Of a stretch of 13,391 nucleotides of DNA, positions 1 to 6,476 are shown piece after piece. A program made the translations under genes and the position numbers. A model generated the notes under the pieces. It did no database searches and was not told the DNA's origin. It was given only the letters and a program-made list of their open reading frames with translations. How positions within the stretch are numbered: position 1 is the first letter of the stretch; each line of letters begins with the position of its first letter. Source of the DNA: JBMNNU01 sp050942695 (GTDB lineage: Bacteria > Chloroflexota > UBA6077); the NCBI GenBank assembly GCA_050942695.1, contig JBMNNU010000071.1:1-13391 (forward strand). Direction: 5' to 3'.

Positions 1-1
1 A

Positions 2-517
2 GCGGAGGCCAGCGCCGCGGCACTCAAACGAGATGCTGTAATCCGAGGCTACAACGATGGGCAGGCTGAAGGCTTCCGTGCAGCACAGGAGCAGTGCCAG
101 GAGTACCTTGAGCGCATTGCCGAGTTGGCGCGGAGGGCTGCCATAGACAGGGAAGGCATGATCCGGTCGGCTGAAAAGGAATTGGCTTCGTTGGCGATAG
201 AAATCGCCACCAAAGTGATCAAACAAGAGCTCCAAACAGAGCCATCGATAGTGCTCACGATGGTCGAAAACGCCCTGGCAAAGGTGGGAGAGGGCGACTC
301 GGTCAAGATTATCGTTAACCCGGAAGATGCTGAGCTCGTTCGAGCCAAGTGGTCCGAATTGAGAGGGGCAGTAGCTTTTGGCGACAACTGGGAGATCATC
401 GGGGATGAGCAAATGGAGCGAGGTGGTTGCAAGGTGGAGACGCGCGGAGGCTTCGTAGATAGCAGCATCGAAACGCAACTGGCCGAAATCACCTACGCAT
501 TCGAGGTTGAGCAGTGA
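2..517 (+). CDS. fliH: Flagellar export ATPase regulator FliH (5' end cut by window)
   Basis: FliH forms the peripheral stalk of the flagellar type III export apparatus. It binds and restrains the ATPase FliI and docks it to the C-ring. The reading frame is open from base 2 to the TGA at 515-517, giving 171 visible residues; the true start lies left of the window. The first part shows the Gly/Ala-spaced helical pattern typical of FliH (GYNDGQAEGF, about residues 16-25). It is followed by a charged helical stretch and the C-terminal FliH/VATPase-E-like domain, with the family signature GGCKVETRGGFVDSSIETQL close to the end. The TGA overlaps the GTG start of fliI by 4 bp (GTGA), which implies translational coupling. 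An internal TTG at 125 could be mistaken for the start, but the upstream frame has no stop and carries the characteristic Gly-repeat helix. Identification is firm; only the N-terminal extent is unknown. Confidence 0.93.
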   Translation, partial: AEASAAALKRDAVIRGYNDGQAEGFRAAQEQCQEYLERIAELARRAAIDREGMIRSAEKELASLAIEIATKVIKQELQTEPSIVLTMVENALAKVGEGDSVKIIVNPEDAELVRAKWSELRGAVAFGDNWEIIGDEQMERGGCKVETRGGFVDSSIETQLAEITYAFEVEQ

Positions 518-1878
518 GCGCAGTTGCCGTTAGAGAGTTTCGTCTATTGGAGCGCTATCGAAGGCTGTTAGCTCAGATGGATCCCATCTCCTGTAGGGGT
601 AGGGTGGTCCAGGTGGTAGGCCTTACCGTCGAGGTGGAGGGGCTATCATCGATGATCGGGGAGATGTGCTACATCTACCCGGAAAAAGGAAGCCAGCCGG
701 TATCAGCCGAGGTGGTTGGATTTCGTAACGGTCGGTTGCTCCTAATGCCATTGGCCGATCTCGGGGGAGTCCGGCCGGGTAGCGAGGTTGTGCCGCGGGG
801 ACGATTGTTCACAGTGCAGGTGGGCAAAGAGTTGTTAGGCCGTGTTGTCGATGGACTCGGTCGCCCAATCGACAAGCTCGGGCCAATTGATTCCGTCATG
901 TACTACCCGTTAACGAACAGCTCGCCGGACGTCCTGACTCGGAGCCGCATCGTAAACCCGTTACCTACCGGGGTGAAAGCAATAGATGGACTGTTAACCT
1001 GCGGAAAAGGCCAGCGCATCGGGATATTTGCTGGAAGCGGCGTGGGTAAGAGCACGCTGCTGGGAATGATCGCCCGGAACTCCAAAGCCGACGTCAACGT
1101 AATCGCTTTGATCGGCGAACGCGGTCGCGAAGTACAAGACTTTATAGAACGCGATTTGGGTCCGGAGGGATTGAGCAGGTCTGTCGTTATCGTCTCGACA
1201 TCCGACCAATCAGCCCTGATGCGGGTGAAGGGGGCTTGGGTTGCCACAGTAATAGCGGAGTACTTCAGGGATCAGGGGCTACAGGTAGCCTTCATGATGG
1301 ACTCCGTAACGAGATTCGCAATGGCCCAGCGTGAAATCGGTTTGGCAGCCGGGGAGCCTCCAACCGTTCGAGGATACACACCGTCCGTCTTCGCTCTTCT
1401 TCCCAAGCTGATGGAGCGAACGGGAACATCCGATCGGGGAGCCATTACCGCTTTCTATACCGTCTTGGTAGAGGCAGACGACCTGACAGAGCCAATCACC
1501 GATACTGCTAGAAGTATTCTGGATGGGCATATCGTGCTATCCAGAGAGTTGGTGGCGGCCAACCGCTTTCCTGCCATAGACATCCTGAACAGCGCGAGCC
1601 GGCTTATGGTTTCTGTTACATCAGAAAACCACCAGAAAAATGCATCTATGGTTCGCGAGGCTCTCGCTATCTATCAGGATGCGAAGGATCTGATCAATAT
1701 CGGCGCTTATGTTCGAGGGAGCAACCCCAAGATCGACGCTGCTATCGACGTGATGCCTCAAATTGAAGCGTTTCTCCGCCAGCAGTCGACCGATGTTCTC
1801 GATTACGAAACCACATTGGCTCAATTGGAAGAGATAGCAAAAAAGTTCCAAGGCTGTAGCGCACATGCAGCGGCGTGA
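514..1878 (+). CDS. fliI: Flagellum-specific export ATPase FliI
   Basis: FliI is the cytoplasmic hexameric ATPase of the flagellar type III secretion system, related to the F1 beta subunit. It hydrolyses ATP to help unload and unfold rod, hook and filament subunits for export. The protein is 454 residues, the normal family length. It has an N-terminal beta-barrel (about residues 20-90), then the P-loop AGSGVGKST at residues 173-181, a Walker B strand ending in Asp263 (VAFMMDSVTRFA), and the type III ATPase signature REIGLAAGEPP followed by RGYTPSVFALLPKLMERTG. The helical C-terminal domain follows. The GTG start at 514 overlaps the fliH stop, and the N-terminus it gives (RLLERYRRLLAQMDP) matches the family, so no later start is needed. 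FliH upstream and FliJ downstream are its stalk partners. Confidence 0.97.
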   Translation: MSAVAVREFRLLERYRRLLAQMDPISCRGRVVQVVGLTVEVEGLSSMIGEMCYIYPEKGSQPVSAEVVGFRNGRLLLMPLADLGGVRPGSEVVPRGRLFTVQVGKELLGRVVDGLGRPIDKLGPIDSVMYYPLTNSSPDVLTRSRIVNPLPTGVKAIDGLLTCGKGQRIGIFAGSGVGKSTLLGMIARNSKADVNVIALIGERGREVQDFIERDLGPEGLSRSVVIVSTSDQSALMRVKGAWVATVIAEYFRDQGLQVAFMMDSVTRFAMAQREIGLAAGEPPTVRGYTPSVFALLPKLMERTGTSDRGAITAFYTVLVEADDLTEPITDTARSILDGHIVLSRELVAANRFPAIDILNSASRLMVSVTSENHQKNASMVREALAIYQDAKDLINIGAYVRGSNPKIDAAIDVMPQIEAFLRQQSTDVLDYETTLAQLEEIAKKFQGCSAHAAA

Positions 1879-1910
1879 TAATCATTGGTAGCTAAAGTGG
1901 GTGCGATTAT

Positions 1911-2378
1911 TTGAAAGGATTTCGCTTCCGCCTCGAACCTGTTCTCTCGGTCCGGCACCATCGAGAAGAGATGTTGCAGCGCAAGCTGGCTGAATCTCAA
2001 CGGCTCTTGGATGCTGAACGGTCAAAATATGAGTCGATTAAAAGATCTATACAAGAGGGGGTTGCACGGTATTGTAGCGGCGTGCAGCCTGGGAAGCTGA
2101 ACATTGGAGAGATCTGCCTGGAGAGCGAGTATTTAAGGTATCTAGAGAGGGAGTTGATTGCTCAACAGCAGCAGGTCGAGATTCAGGAACGACGGGTAGC
2201 TAAAGACCTGAATGCCCTGCTCCAGGCTTCGCGCGACCGAAAAGCGTTAGAGAGGCTGAAAGAGAACCAACAGCTTGCTTACTATCGTGAGCTGACTCAT
2301 AAGGAGCAGAACAGAGCTGAAGAGGCTGCCATTACACGTCATTTACTTCGCCAGATGGGTTATGAGGATGATGGATAA
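1911..2378 (+). CDS. fliJ: Flagellar export chaperone / ATPase stalk protein FliJ
   Basis: FliJ is the small coiled-coil protein that sits in the pore of the FliI hexamer, in the position of the F1 gamma subunit, and links the ATPase to the export gate. This protein is 155 residues, within the family range. It opens with the conserved FliJ N-terminal pattern FRFRLEPVLSVRHHREE and continues as an almost uninterrupted charged, heptad-rich helix to about residue 145. The TTG at 1911 is chosen because it places Phe-Arg-Phe right after the start, as in other FliJ proteins; no good ATG lies nearby and the Shine-Dalgarno is weak. A 32-bp gap separates it from fliI. Sequence conservation in the FliJ family is low, so the call rests on the N-terminal motif, coiled-coil character, length and position directly after fliI. 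Confidence 0.88.
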   Translation: MKGFRFRLEPVLSVRHHREEMLQRKLAESQRLLDAERSKYESIKRSIQEGVARYCSGVQPGKLNIGEICLESEYLRYLERELIAQQQQVEIQERRVAKDLNALLQASRDRKALERLKENQQLAYYRELTHKEQNRAEEAAITRHLLRQMGYEDDG

Positions 2379-2410
2379 CCCACAGGCGACTATCGAAAGG
2401 ATGGAACAAA

Positions 2411-2986
2411 ATGCAAAGCCATTTCTCCGGTAGCAGATTACCCACACCTGTCGGTGTCGTAGGCGGAGCTCGCGTAACCCAGAAGCAATCTGCGGCAGCA
2501 TACCGAGCATGTGGTGGAGCAAATCTCGGAGAAGCGGTTGCATCCGGAAATGGAAACTCTTTTGATCACATCATTCGTGCGGCTGCCCAGAAAGAAGGGC
2601 TGGATGAAAATCTAGTCAAAGCTGTCATACAGGCAGAGTCGAATTTCAATCCCACAGCGGTGTCCCCGGTTGGGGCTAAAGGATTGATGCAGTTGATGGA
2701 CAGTACGGCGAAAGCGTTGGGCGTTGAAGATCCCTTCGATCCTGTAGCTAACGTAATGGGTGGAGTCAAATTCCTTCGATCGATGCTGGACAGGTTCCAA
2801 TCTATTCCCCTAGCGCTGGCTGCATACAACGCCGGACCCGGGACTGTGGAGCAATATGGGGGCGTTCCCCCCTACAGCGAGACCAGGGCTTACATAGACA
2901 GGGTGATGCAGCTTCAGCAGGCCAATGCATCGAGGGGATCGCGCTCGGGAGAGGAGAGAAGTAATGGCGAATATCTTATCGGCTGA
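2411..2986 (+). CDS. Flagellar-operon lytic transglycosylase (SLT domain)
   Basis: This is a 191-residue lytic transglycosylase of the Slt70/MltC-like goose-lysozyme fold. Such enzymes cleave the MurNAc-GlcNAc bond in peptidoglycan and form a 1,6-anhydro product. The SLT domain covers about residues 55-175. Visible motifs are the catalytic Glu76 in AVIQAESNFNP, the GAKGLMQLM block, and ALAAYNAGPGTVEQYGG with the YxETxxYxxxV ending (YSETRAYIDRV). The first 50 residues are Ser/Gly/Ala-rich and show no hydrophobic signal peptide. Its place between fliJ and flgB suggests it opens the wall for rod passage, the job done by the C-terminal domain of FlgJ in enterobacteria; that role is inference. The ATG at 2411 has an AAAGGATGG ribosome site. 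The 3' end overlaps flgB by 23 bp. Confidence 0.9.
   Translation: MQSHFSGSRLPTPVGVVGGARVTQKQSAAAYRACGGANLGEAVASGNGNSFDHIIRAAAQKEGLDENLVKAVIQAESNFNPTAVSPVGAKGLMQLMDSTAKALGVEDPFDPVANVMGGVKFLRSMLDRFQSIPLALAAYNAGPGTVEQYGGVPPYSETRAYIDRVMQLQQANASRGSRSGEERSNGEYLIG
2948..2956 (+). promoter_or_regulatory. Ribosome binding site that fixes the flgB start
   Basis: GGAGAGGAG lies within the 3' end of the transglycosylase gene, 7 bp before the ATG at 2964. It favours this ATG over in-frame upstream codons, which would add a charged, non-conserved extension to FlgB. Confidence 0.7.
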
Positions 2987-3374
2987 TCACCGAATGCAAA
3001 TTCTGCAAAACAGCTTGTCTGGGCTTTCTCAGCGCCAGCGTTTGATCGCTAACAATCTGGCAAACATCGACACCCCCGGCTACCGTTCCTTCGATGTCCC
3101 TTTTGAACAGGTTCTGGAGCGCACTATTACAAATGGGCCTGATCTTCCGCTCCAGCTTACATCGGCAGGCCATATCGGCGCGCCGAGTGGAACGATGCCG
3201 TCGCTAACGGCTGTACAGTCCCCTTCGGTTCTTCGAACGGACGGCAACGGTGTAGACGTGGACGCCGAAATGGCGAAGCTATCAGAGACTGTGATCCAGT
3301 TCAACGCAGTAACCCAACTTCTGTCAGCCAAATTAGCCATTTTACAGTCGGCCGCCACTGAAGGCAGGCGGTAG
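2964..3374 (+). CDS. flgB: Flagellar proximal rod protein FlgB
   Basis: FlgB is one of the proximal rod subunits of the flagellar basal body, exported by the flagellar type III system and assembled just outside the MS ring. The 136-residue product matches the usual length of about 130-140. It carries the axial-protein signature RQRLIANNLANIDTPGYR, followed by FDVPFEQVLE, then a variable Ser/Thr/Pro-rich middle. The conserved C-terminal part is VDVDAEMAKLSETVIQFN with a hydrophobic heptad helix. The open frame begins at 2925, but the ATG at 2964 is preferred: it has an AGGAG ribosome site 7 bp upstream and yields the canonical FlgB N-terminus. The start lies inside the transglycosylase gene, which suggests coupled translation. 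The usual partners flgC and fliE do not follow it, so they must be elsewhere. Confidence 0.93.
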   Translation: MANILSADHRMQILQNSLSGLSQRQRLIANNLANIDTPGYRSFDVPFEQVLERTITNGPDLPLQLTSAGHIGAPSGTMPSLTAVQSPSVLRTDGNGVDVDAEMAKLSETVIQFNAVTQLLSAKLAILQSAATEGRR

Positions 3375-3387
3375 AAACGAGGGAAGA

Positions 3388-4905
3388 GTGCAGGTATTGA
3401 CGATATCGAGCCCCGAGTCGTGCTCGCAGGCATCAGCGTCTTCTGCGAACTCCCAGGGGCGAAGCGGTGATTCTTCTGAATTCGATTCCATTTTGGCGAC
3501 GGCCAAGGGCGCATCCAGACACATCGTGAAAGGTCACGGGGGTGAGAAGAATCCAAACACACACTCTTCACCGGATGTACCTGGAGATACGAGTGAACAG
3601 GCTGACATCGATAGCAACAGCATCGATGCTGCCATGGTAGCTACTATGGTAGCGATGGCTGTTCCGGCTACAACGGAGAACGGCGGAGACTTGCTAATCG
3701 ATCCGAAGAATGGATCCGGTAGCGCTTCGGGGGCGACGACGGTCGTCGAAATAGTCGGAAACGAGGCAGCCAAAGCCGCTTCGATGGCTTTTCGGGTAGA
3801 TGGCAACCAACAGGTCGCCGCCGTGACGCTACACGAAACGAATCGAACTACTGCAGAACAAACCGAGGGTTTGGCAAACACGGCCGGATCGGCTGAAAAC
3901 CGGAGATCGATCGGAGCAGACTTCTACCGATCGGGCAATCAAAGCGCAGGCGAGAGTGCAACATCGACTACTGTGAAAGAAACCGAACAGCTCGATCTGC
4001 CGGTCAACCAGCTCGGTAATCGTTTTTCTGGCGGAGATAACCGCAGCCATTCCACAGATAGAGCTGCGATGGATCAGATCAAAGGTGGTGACGGTGGTGC
4101 AGAGAAGCCGGTGATCGGGGCGGCGGCAGAGCGATCCTCGGCCCGAATCAACACTACAGCATCTGTTGATGTAGCCGGTCGGGTCCCATTGAACAACGAA
4201 GCTTCGTCTGGAATCACCCTCCCGGAGCGCTCTATAGGAACAACGAACGCTGCAGCCAAGCAAGGCTCCACAGAGCCAACGATAGCTGAAGCGGTTAGCG
4301 CGGCGTCGCAGGGAAGCAGTTCCGTTACAAAAGCTGCGGATGGCAAAGTAACAGATAGTGTATCAACCGGAGATGCTGCGGGTATTGTAACAGGAAGAGA
4401 CATTTCAGCGATGGCTGCTTCGGAAAAAGCCGAAGCAGCGCTAAGTCCGAAGAGTGACCTTCTGGATCAGATCCTGGACCACGCCGCCAAATTGAGCATA
4501 CCACGTAATACGAGTATGAGAGTCCAGTTGCGGCCACCTGAACTGGGGTGGATGGATCTTCGGCTAGAGATGAAAGGTGGCGTCTTAACTCTACAGATCA
4601 CGACGGAGTCGGCCGGCACTAAGGGACTGATAGAGACGGCATTACCCCAACTTAAGCAAGCTTTGCAGGCGCGAGACATACAGTTGGGAGAGCTATCGCT
4701 GGAGTTCAATAGCGGTTCTGGGAATCCGGCAGGGTGGTTAGGAAGCAGCACACCTTCCTTCGATGCTCATGGACAGTGGGCTGGGTTCAGGCGCCACGCA
4801 TCTGTAACTGCTGGCCAGCAAACGGAAAACAGGGAAGCGGCGAACTTTGTCGCGGAGCGGGTAGAGAAAAGCTCGAGCCACTACCTCGTAGACTACAGGA
4901 TTTAG
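3388..4905 (+). CDS. fliK: Flagellar hook-length control protein FliK
   Basis: FliK is the secreted molecular ruler that measures hook length and switches export specificity from hook to filament subunits by acting on FlhB. The product is 505 residues. About residues 1-350 are low-complexity Ser/Ala/Thr/Gly-rich sequence, as expected for the stretched ruler region. The C-terminal hook-length-control domain begins near residue 377 (MRVQLRPPELGWMDLRLEMK) and continues with GGVLTLQI, then a Leu-rich helix (ALPQLKQALQARDIQLGELS) up to about residue 445. This is the conserved Flg_hook pattern. The GTG start at 3388 lies 13 bp after flgB; GAGGGA at 3379 is a closely spaced ribosome site, so the exact start is less sure than the gene. 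Position between rod and hook-cap genes fits. The stop overlaps the flgD Shine-Dalgarno. Confidence 0.88.
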   Translation: MQVLTISSPESCSQASASSANSQGRSGDSSEFDSILATAKGASRHIVKGHGGEKNPNTHSSPDVPGDTSEQADIDSNSIDAAMVATMVAMAVPATTENGGDLLIDPKNGSGSASGATTVVEIVGNEAAKAASMAFRVDGNQQVAAVTLHETNRTTAEQTEGLANTAGSAENRRSIGADFYRSGNQSAGESATSTTVKETEQLDLPVNQLGNRFSGGDNRSHSTDRAAMDQIKGGDGGAEKPVIGAAAERSSARINTTASVDVAGRVPLNNEASSGITLPERSIGTTNAAAKQGSTEPTIAEAVSAASQGSSSVTKAADGKVTDSVSTGDAAGIVTGRDISAMAASEKAEAALSPKSDLLDQILDHAAKLSIPRNTSMRVQLRPPELGWMDLRLEMKGGVLTLQITTESAGTKGLIETALPQLKQALQARDIQLGELSLEFNSGSGNPAGWLGSSTPSFDAHGQWAGFRRHASVTAGQQTENREAANFVAERVEKSSSHYLVDYRI

Positions 4906-4915
4906 GAGGCCACCA

Positions 4916-5515
4916 ATGCAGGTGACAGCAACTTCCAGTACAACATCATCAACCTCAACCCCAATCGTTGGAGGGGACTTGGGTAAAAATGAGTTCTTCA
5001 AGCTGCTGATGGCACAGCTTCAGTATCAGGACCCCCTGAATCCTATGGACAATACCGAATTCATAGCGCAGTTAGCGCAGTTCAGCACGCTCGAGAAGAT
5101 GCAAAGCTTGGACAATAACTTAGCTCTATTGATGGAGCTTGAGCATTTCGGCCAAGCCAGCGGGTTGATAGGTAAGGAGATCGAAGGCATTTCGATAGAC
5201 GGCGACGAATTGATATCGGGTACGGTGACATCAGCGCAAGTTCTCGATGATGGCACCATACTGTCGGTTGGGGAAAAACTGGTAAAACTTTCCGACGTCC
5301 TATCCGTAGCGAAAAACGAGGACACGCAGTTAGCCCAAGCCAGTAACCTGATCAAGATGGAGGTGGAAGCTTTGGTCCCGGAAACCGGTGAAACGGTGAG
5401 CGGGATCGTCGATGGGGTGGAAATGAAAGATGGAGACATCGTCCTGAAAATCAACGACAGGACGGTGAAGCTACGTGATGTCATCTCTATCACCGAGGGC
5501 GATAGGGAACTTTAA
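4916..5515 (+). CDS. flgD: Flagellar hook cap / hook assembly scaffold FlgD with duplicated C-terminal unit
   Basis: FlgD caps the growing hook and directs polymerisation of FlgE. The 199-residue protein has a Ser/Thr-rich N-terminal export tail. The highly conserved FlgD core follows at about residues 22-65: NEFFKLLMAQLQYQDPLNPM, then the DNTEFIAQLAQFSTLEKMQ block. After this come two related beta-rich units at about residues 81-133 and 142-194. Each starts AS-x-LI, carries SG-x-V in the middle, and ends VKL-x-DV-x-S. They resemble the FlgD Tudor-like domain, normally present once. Gram-positive-type FlgD proteins are near 140 residues, so the extra length equals one additional unit. The start at 4916 has an excellent AGGAGG site (4904-4909) that overlaps the fliK stop. 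Identity as FlgD is firm; the duplication is read directly from the sequence. Confidence 0.95.
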   Translation: MQVTATSSTTSSTSTPIVGGDLGKNEFFKLLMAQLQYQDPLNPMDNTEFIAQLAQFSTLEKMQSLDNNLALLMELEHFGQASGLIGKEIEGISIDGDELISGTVTSAQVLDDGTILSVGEKLVKLSDVLSVAKNEDTQLAQASNLIKMEVEALVPETGETVSGIVDGVEMKDGDIVLKINDRTVKLRDVISITEGDREL

Positions 5516-5576
5516 CCGAGTTCCTATTCGAAAAAGGGTAGCAGAGCGAAACAGTCAGGCTGGAAAGGAGAACAAC

Positions 5577-6395
5577 ATGCTTCGATCAATGTCGACCGCG
5601 ATATCCGGTATGAGAAACCATCAGACGTCTATGGACGTAGTGGCTGCTAATATCGCTAACGTCAACACTCCTGGATATAAAGCCAGCAGAGTGAACTTTA
5701 AAGAGGCGCTGTACCAGTCGTACAACAGCGGTTCCGCGGGCGGTGCCGATACCGGTGGTACCAATCCAACGCAGATTGGCCTCGGTATGGACCTCGGCGG
5801 GATCACCAGCATCATGACTCAGGGCACAGTGATCAGCACCGGAAAGAATACCGACGTGATGATCCAGGGAGAGGGCTTCTTCGTGCTTGGCACCATAGTT
5901 GGCGGGGTAGCAAATCCTTCTTACTTCACCCGCGATGGCTCCTTCGCTGTTGACCACCAGGGCTATCTGGTAGAACCGTCTAGCGGCTACTATGTCTTCG
6001 ATGCTGAAGGCGACGACCCCATTCAGATCCAGCCGGATTGGGCTAGCTTCAACATCGGCAGCGATGGCAGGTTAACCGGTGTCCGCTCCGATGGCACTGT
6101 CGACAATGTAAACCAGCCACAGATAGGGTTGGCCATCTTCCCAAACCCTGAGGGTTTGGTCCGGAAAGGGGGGAACCTCTATCAGGAGGGCAACAACAGC
6201 GGACCCGCTACCATTGGGGCACCGAACACTAACGGCAGGGGAACTCTGGTATCCGCCTCTTTGGAGGCATCAAACGTCGACCTAGCCGAACAGTTCAGCA
6301 GGATGATTATGGCCCAGAGAGGCTTCCAGGCCAACAGCAGGATCATCAACGCTTCGGATGAGATGTTGCAGGAGTTGAACAACCTGAAGCGGTAA
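5577..6395 (+). CDS. flgE: Flagellar hook protein FlgE (short form)
   Basis: FlgE polymerises into the flexible hook joining rod and filament. The product is 272 residues, close to the short hook protein of Bacillus subtilis and far below the enterobacterial form of about 400. The N-terminus reads MLRSMSTAISGMRNHQTSMD and continues into the axial signature AANIANVNTPGYK. The hook-specific block GGTNPTQIGLGMDLGGI follows, then DVMIQGEGFFVL with a FTRDGSF motif. The C-terminus has LEASNVDLAEQFSRMI followed by QRGFQANSRII and a closing DEMLQELNNLKR, all typical of FlgE. FlgG is the main alternative, but the NPTQIGLG block and the adjacent flgD support FlgE. The frame opens at 5475; the ATG at 5577 is chosen for its AAAGGAG site 6 bp upstream and the canonical N-terminus. 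It is the last gene of the flagellar operon here. Confidence 0.92.
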   Translation: MLRSMSTAISGMRNHQTSMDVVAANIANVNTPGYKASRVNFKEALYQSYNSGSAGGADTGGTNPTQIGLGMDLGGITSIMTQGTVISTGKNTDVMIQGEGFFVLGTIVGGVANPSYFTRDGSFAVDHQGYLVEPSSGYYVFDAEGDDPIQIQPDWASFNIGSDGRLTGVRSDGTVDNVNQPQIGLAIFPNPEGLVRKGGNLYQEGNNSGPATIGAPNTNGRGTLVSASLEASNVDLAEQFSRMIMAQRGFQANSRIINASDEMLQELNNLKR

Positions 6396-6420
6396 CCAGG
6401 GGATGTAGCTAGGTCAACGC

Positions 6421-6471
6421 GAGGCGCCCGCCTGGAATAGAGGCGGAGCGCCTCAATTTGTACGGTTTTTT
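6421..6471 (+). terminator. Rho-independent-type terminator closing the flagellar operon
   Basis: GAGGCGCCCGCCT (6421-6433) pairs with AGGCGG-A-GCGCCTC (6441-6454) around a 7-nt loop, giving a 13-bp GC-rich stem with a single bulged A. A run of six T (6466-6471) follows, but 11 nt beyond the stem rather than directly after it, so termination may be imperfect. It lies 25 bp after the flgE stop and ends 5 bp before the next ATG. Confidence 0.65.
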
Positions 6472-6476
6472 ATGCC

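Noticed and set aside
49..492. Long minus-strand ORF opposite fliH
   Set aside because: It is the antisense shadow of a clearly recognised FliH frame, with Ser/Thr/Pro-rich composition and no domain.
3080..3571. Minus-strand ORF opposite flgB and fliK
   Set aside because: Shadow ORF; both plus-strand genes have recognisable family signatures, and this one shows none.
5475..5576. N-terminal extension of FlgE from an upstream ATG
   Set aside because: It overlaps flgD, lacks FlgE homology, and the ATG at 5577 has a good ribosome site and the canonical MLRSM N-terminus.
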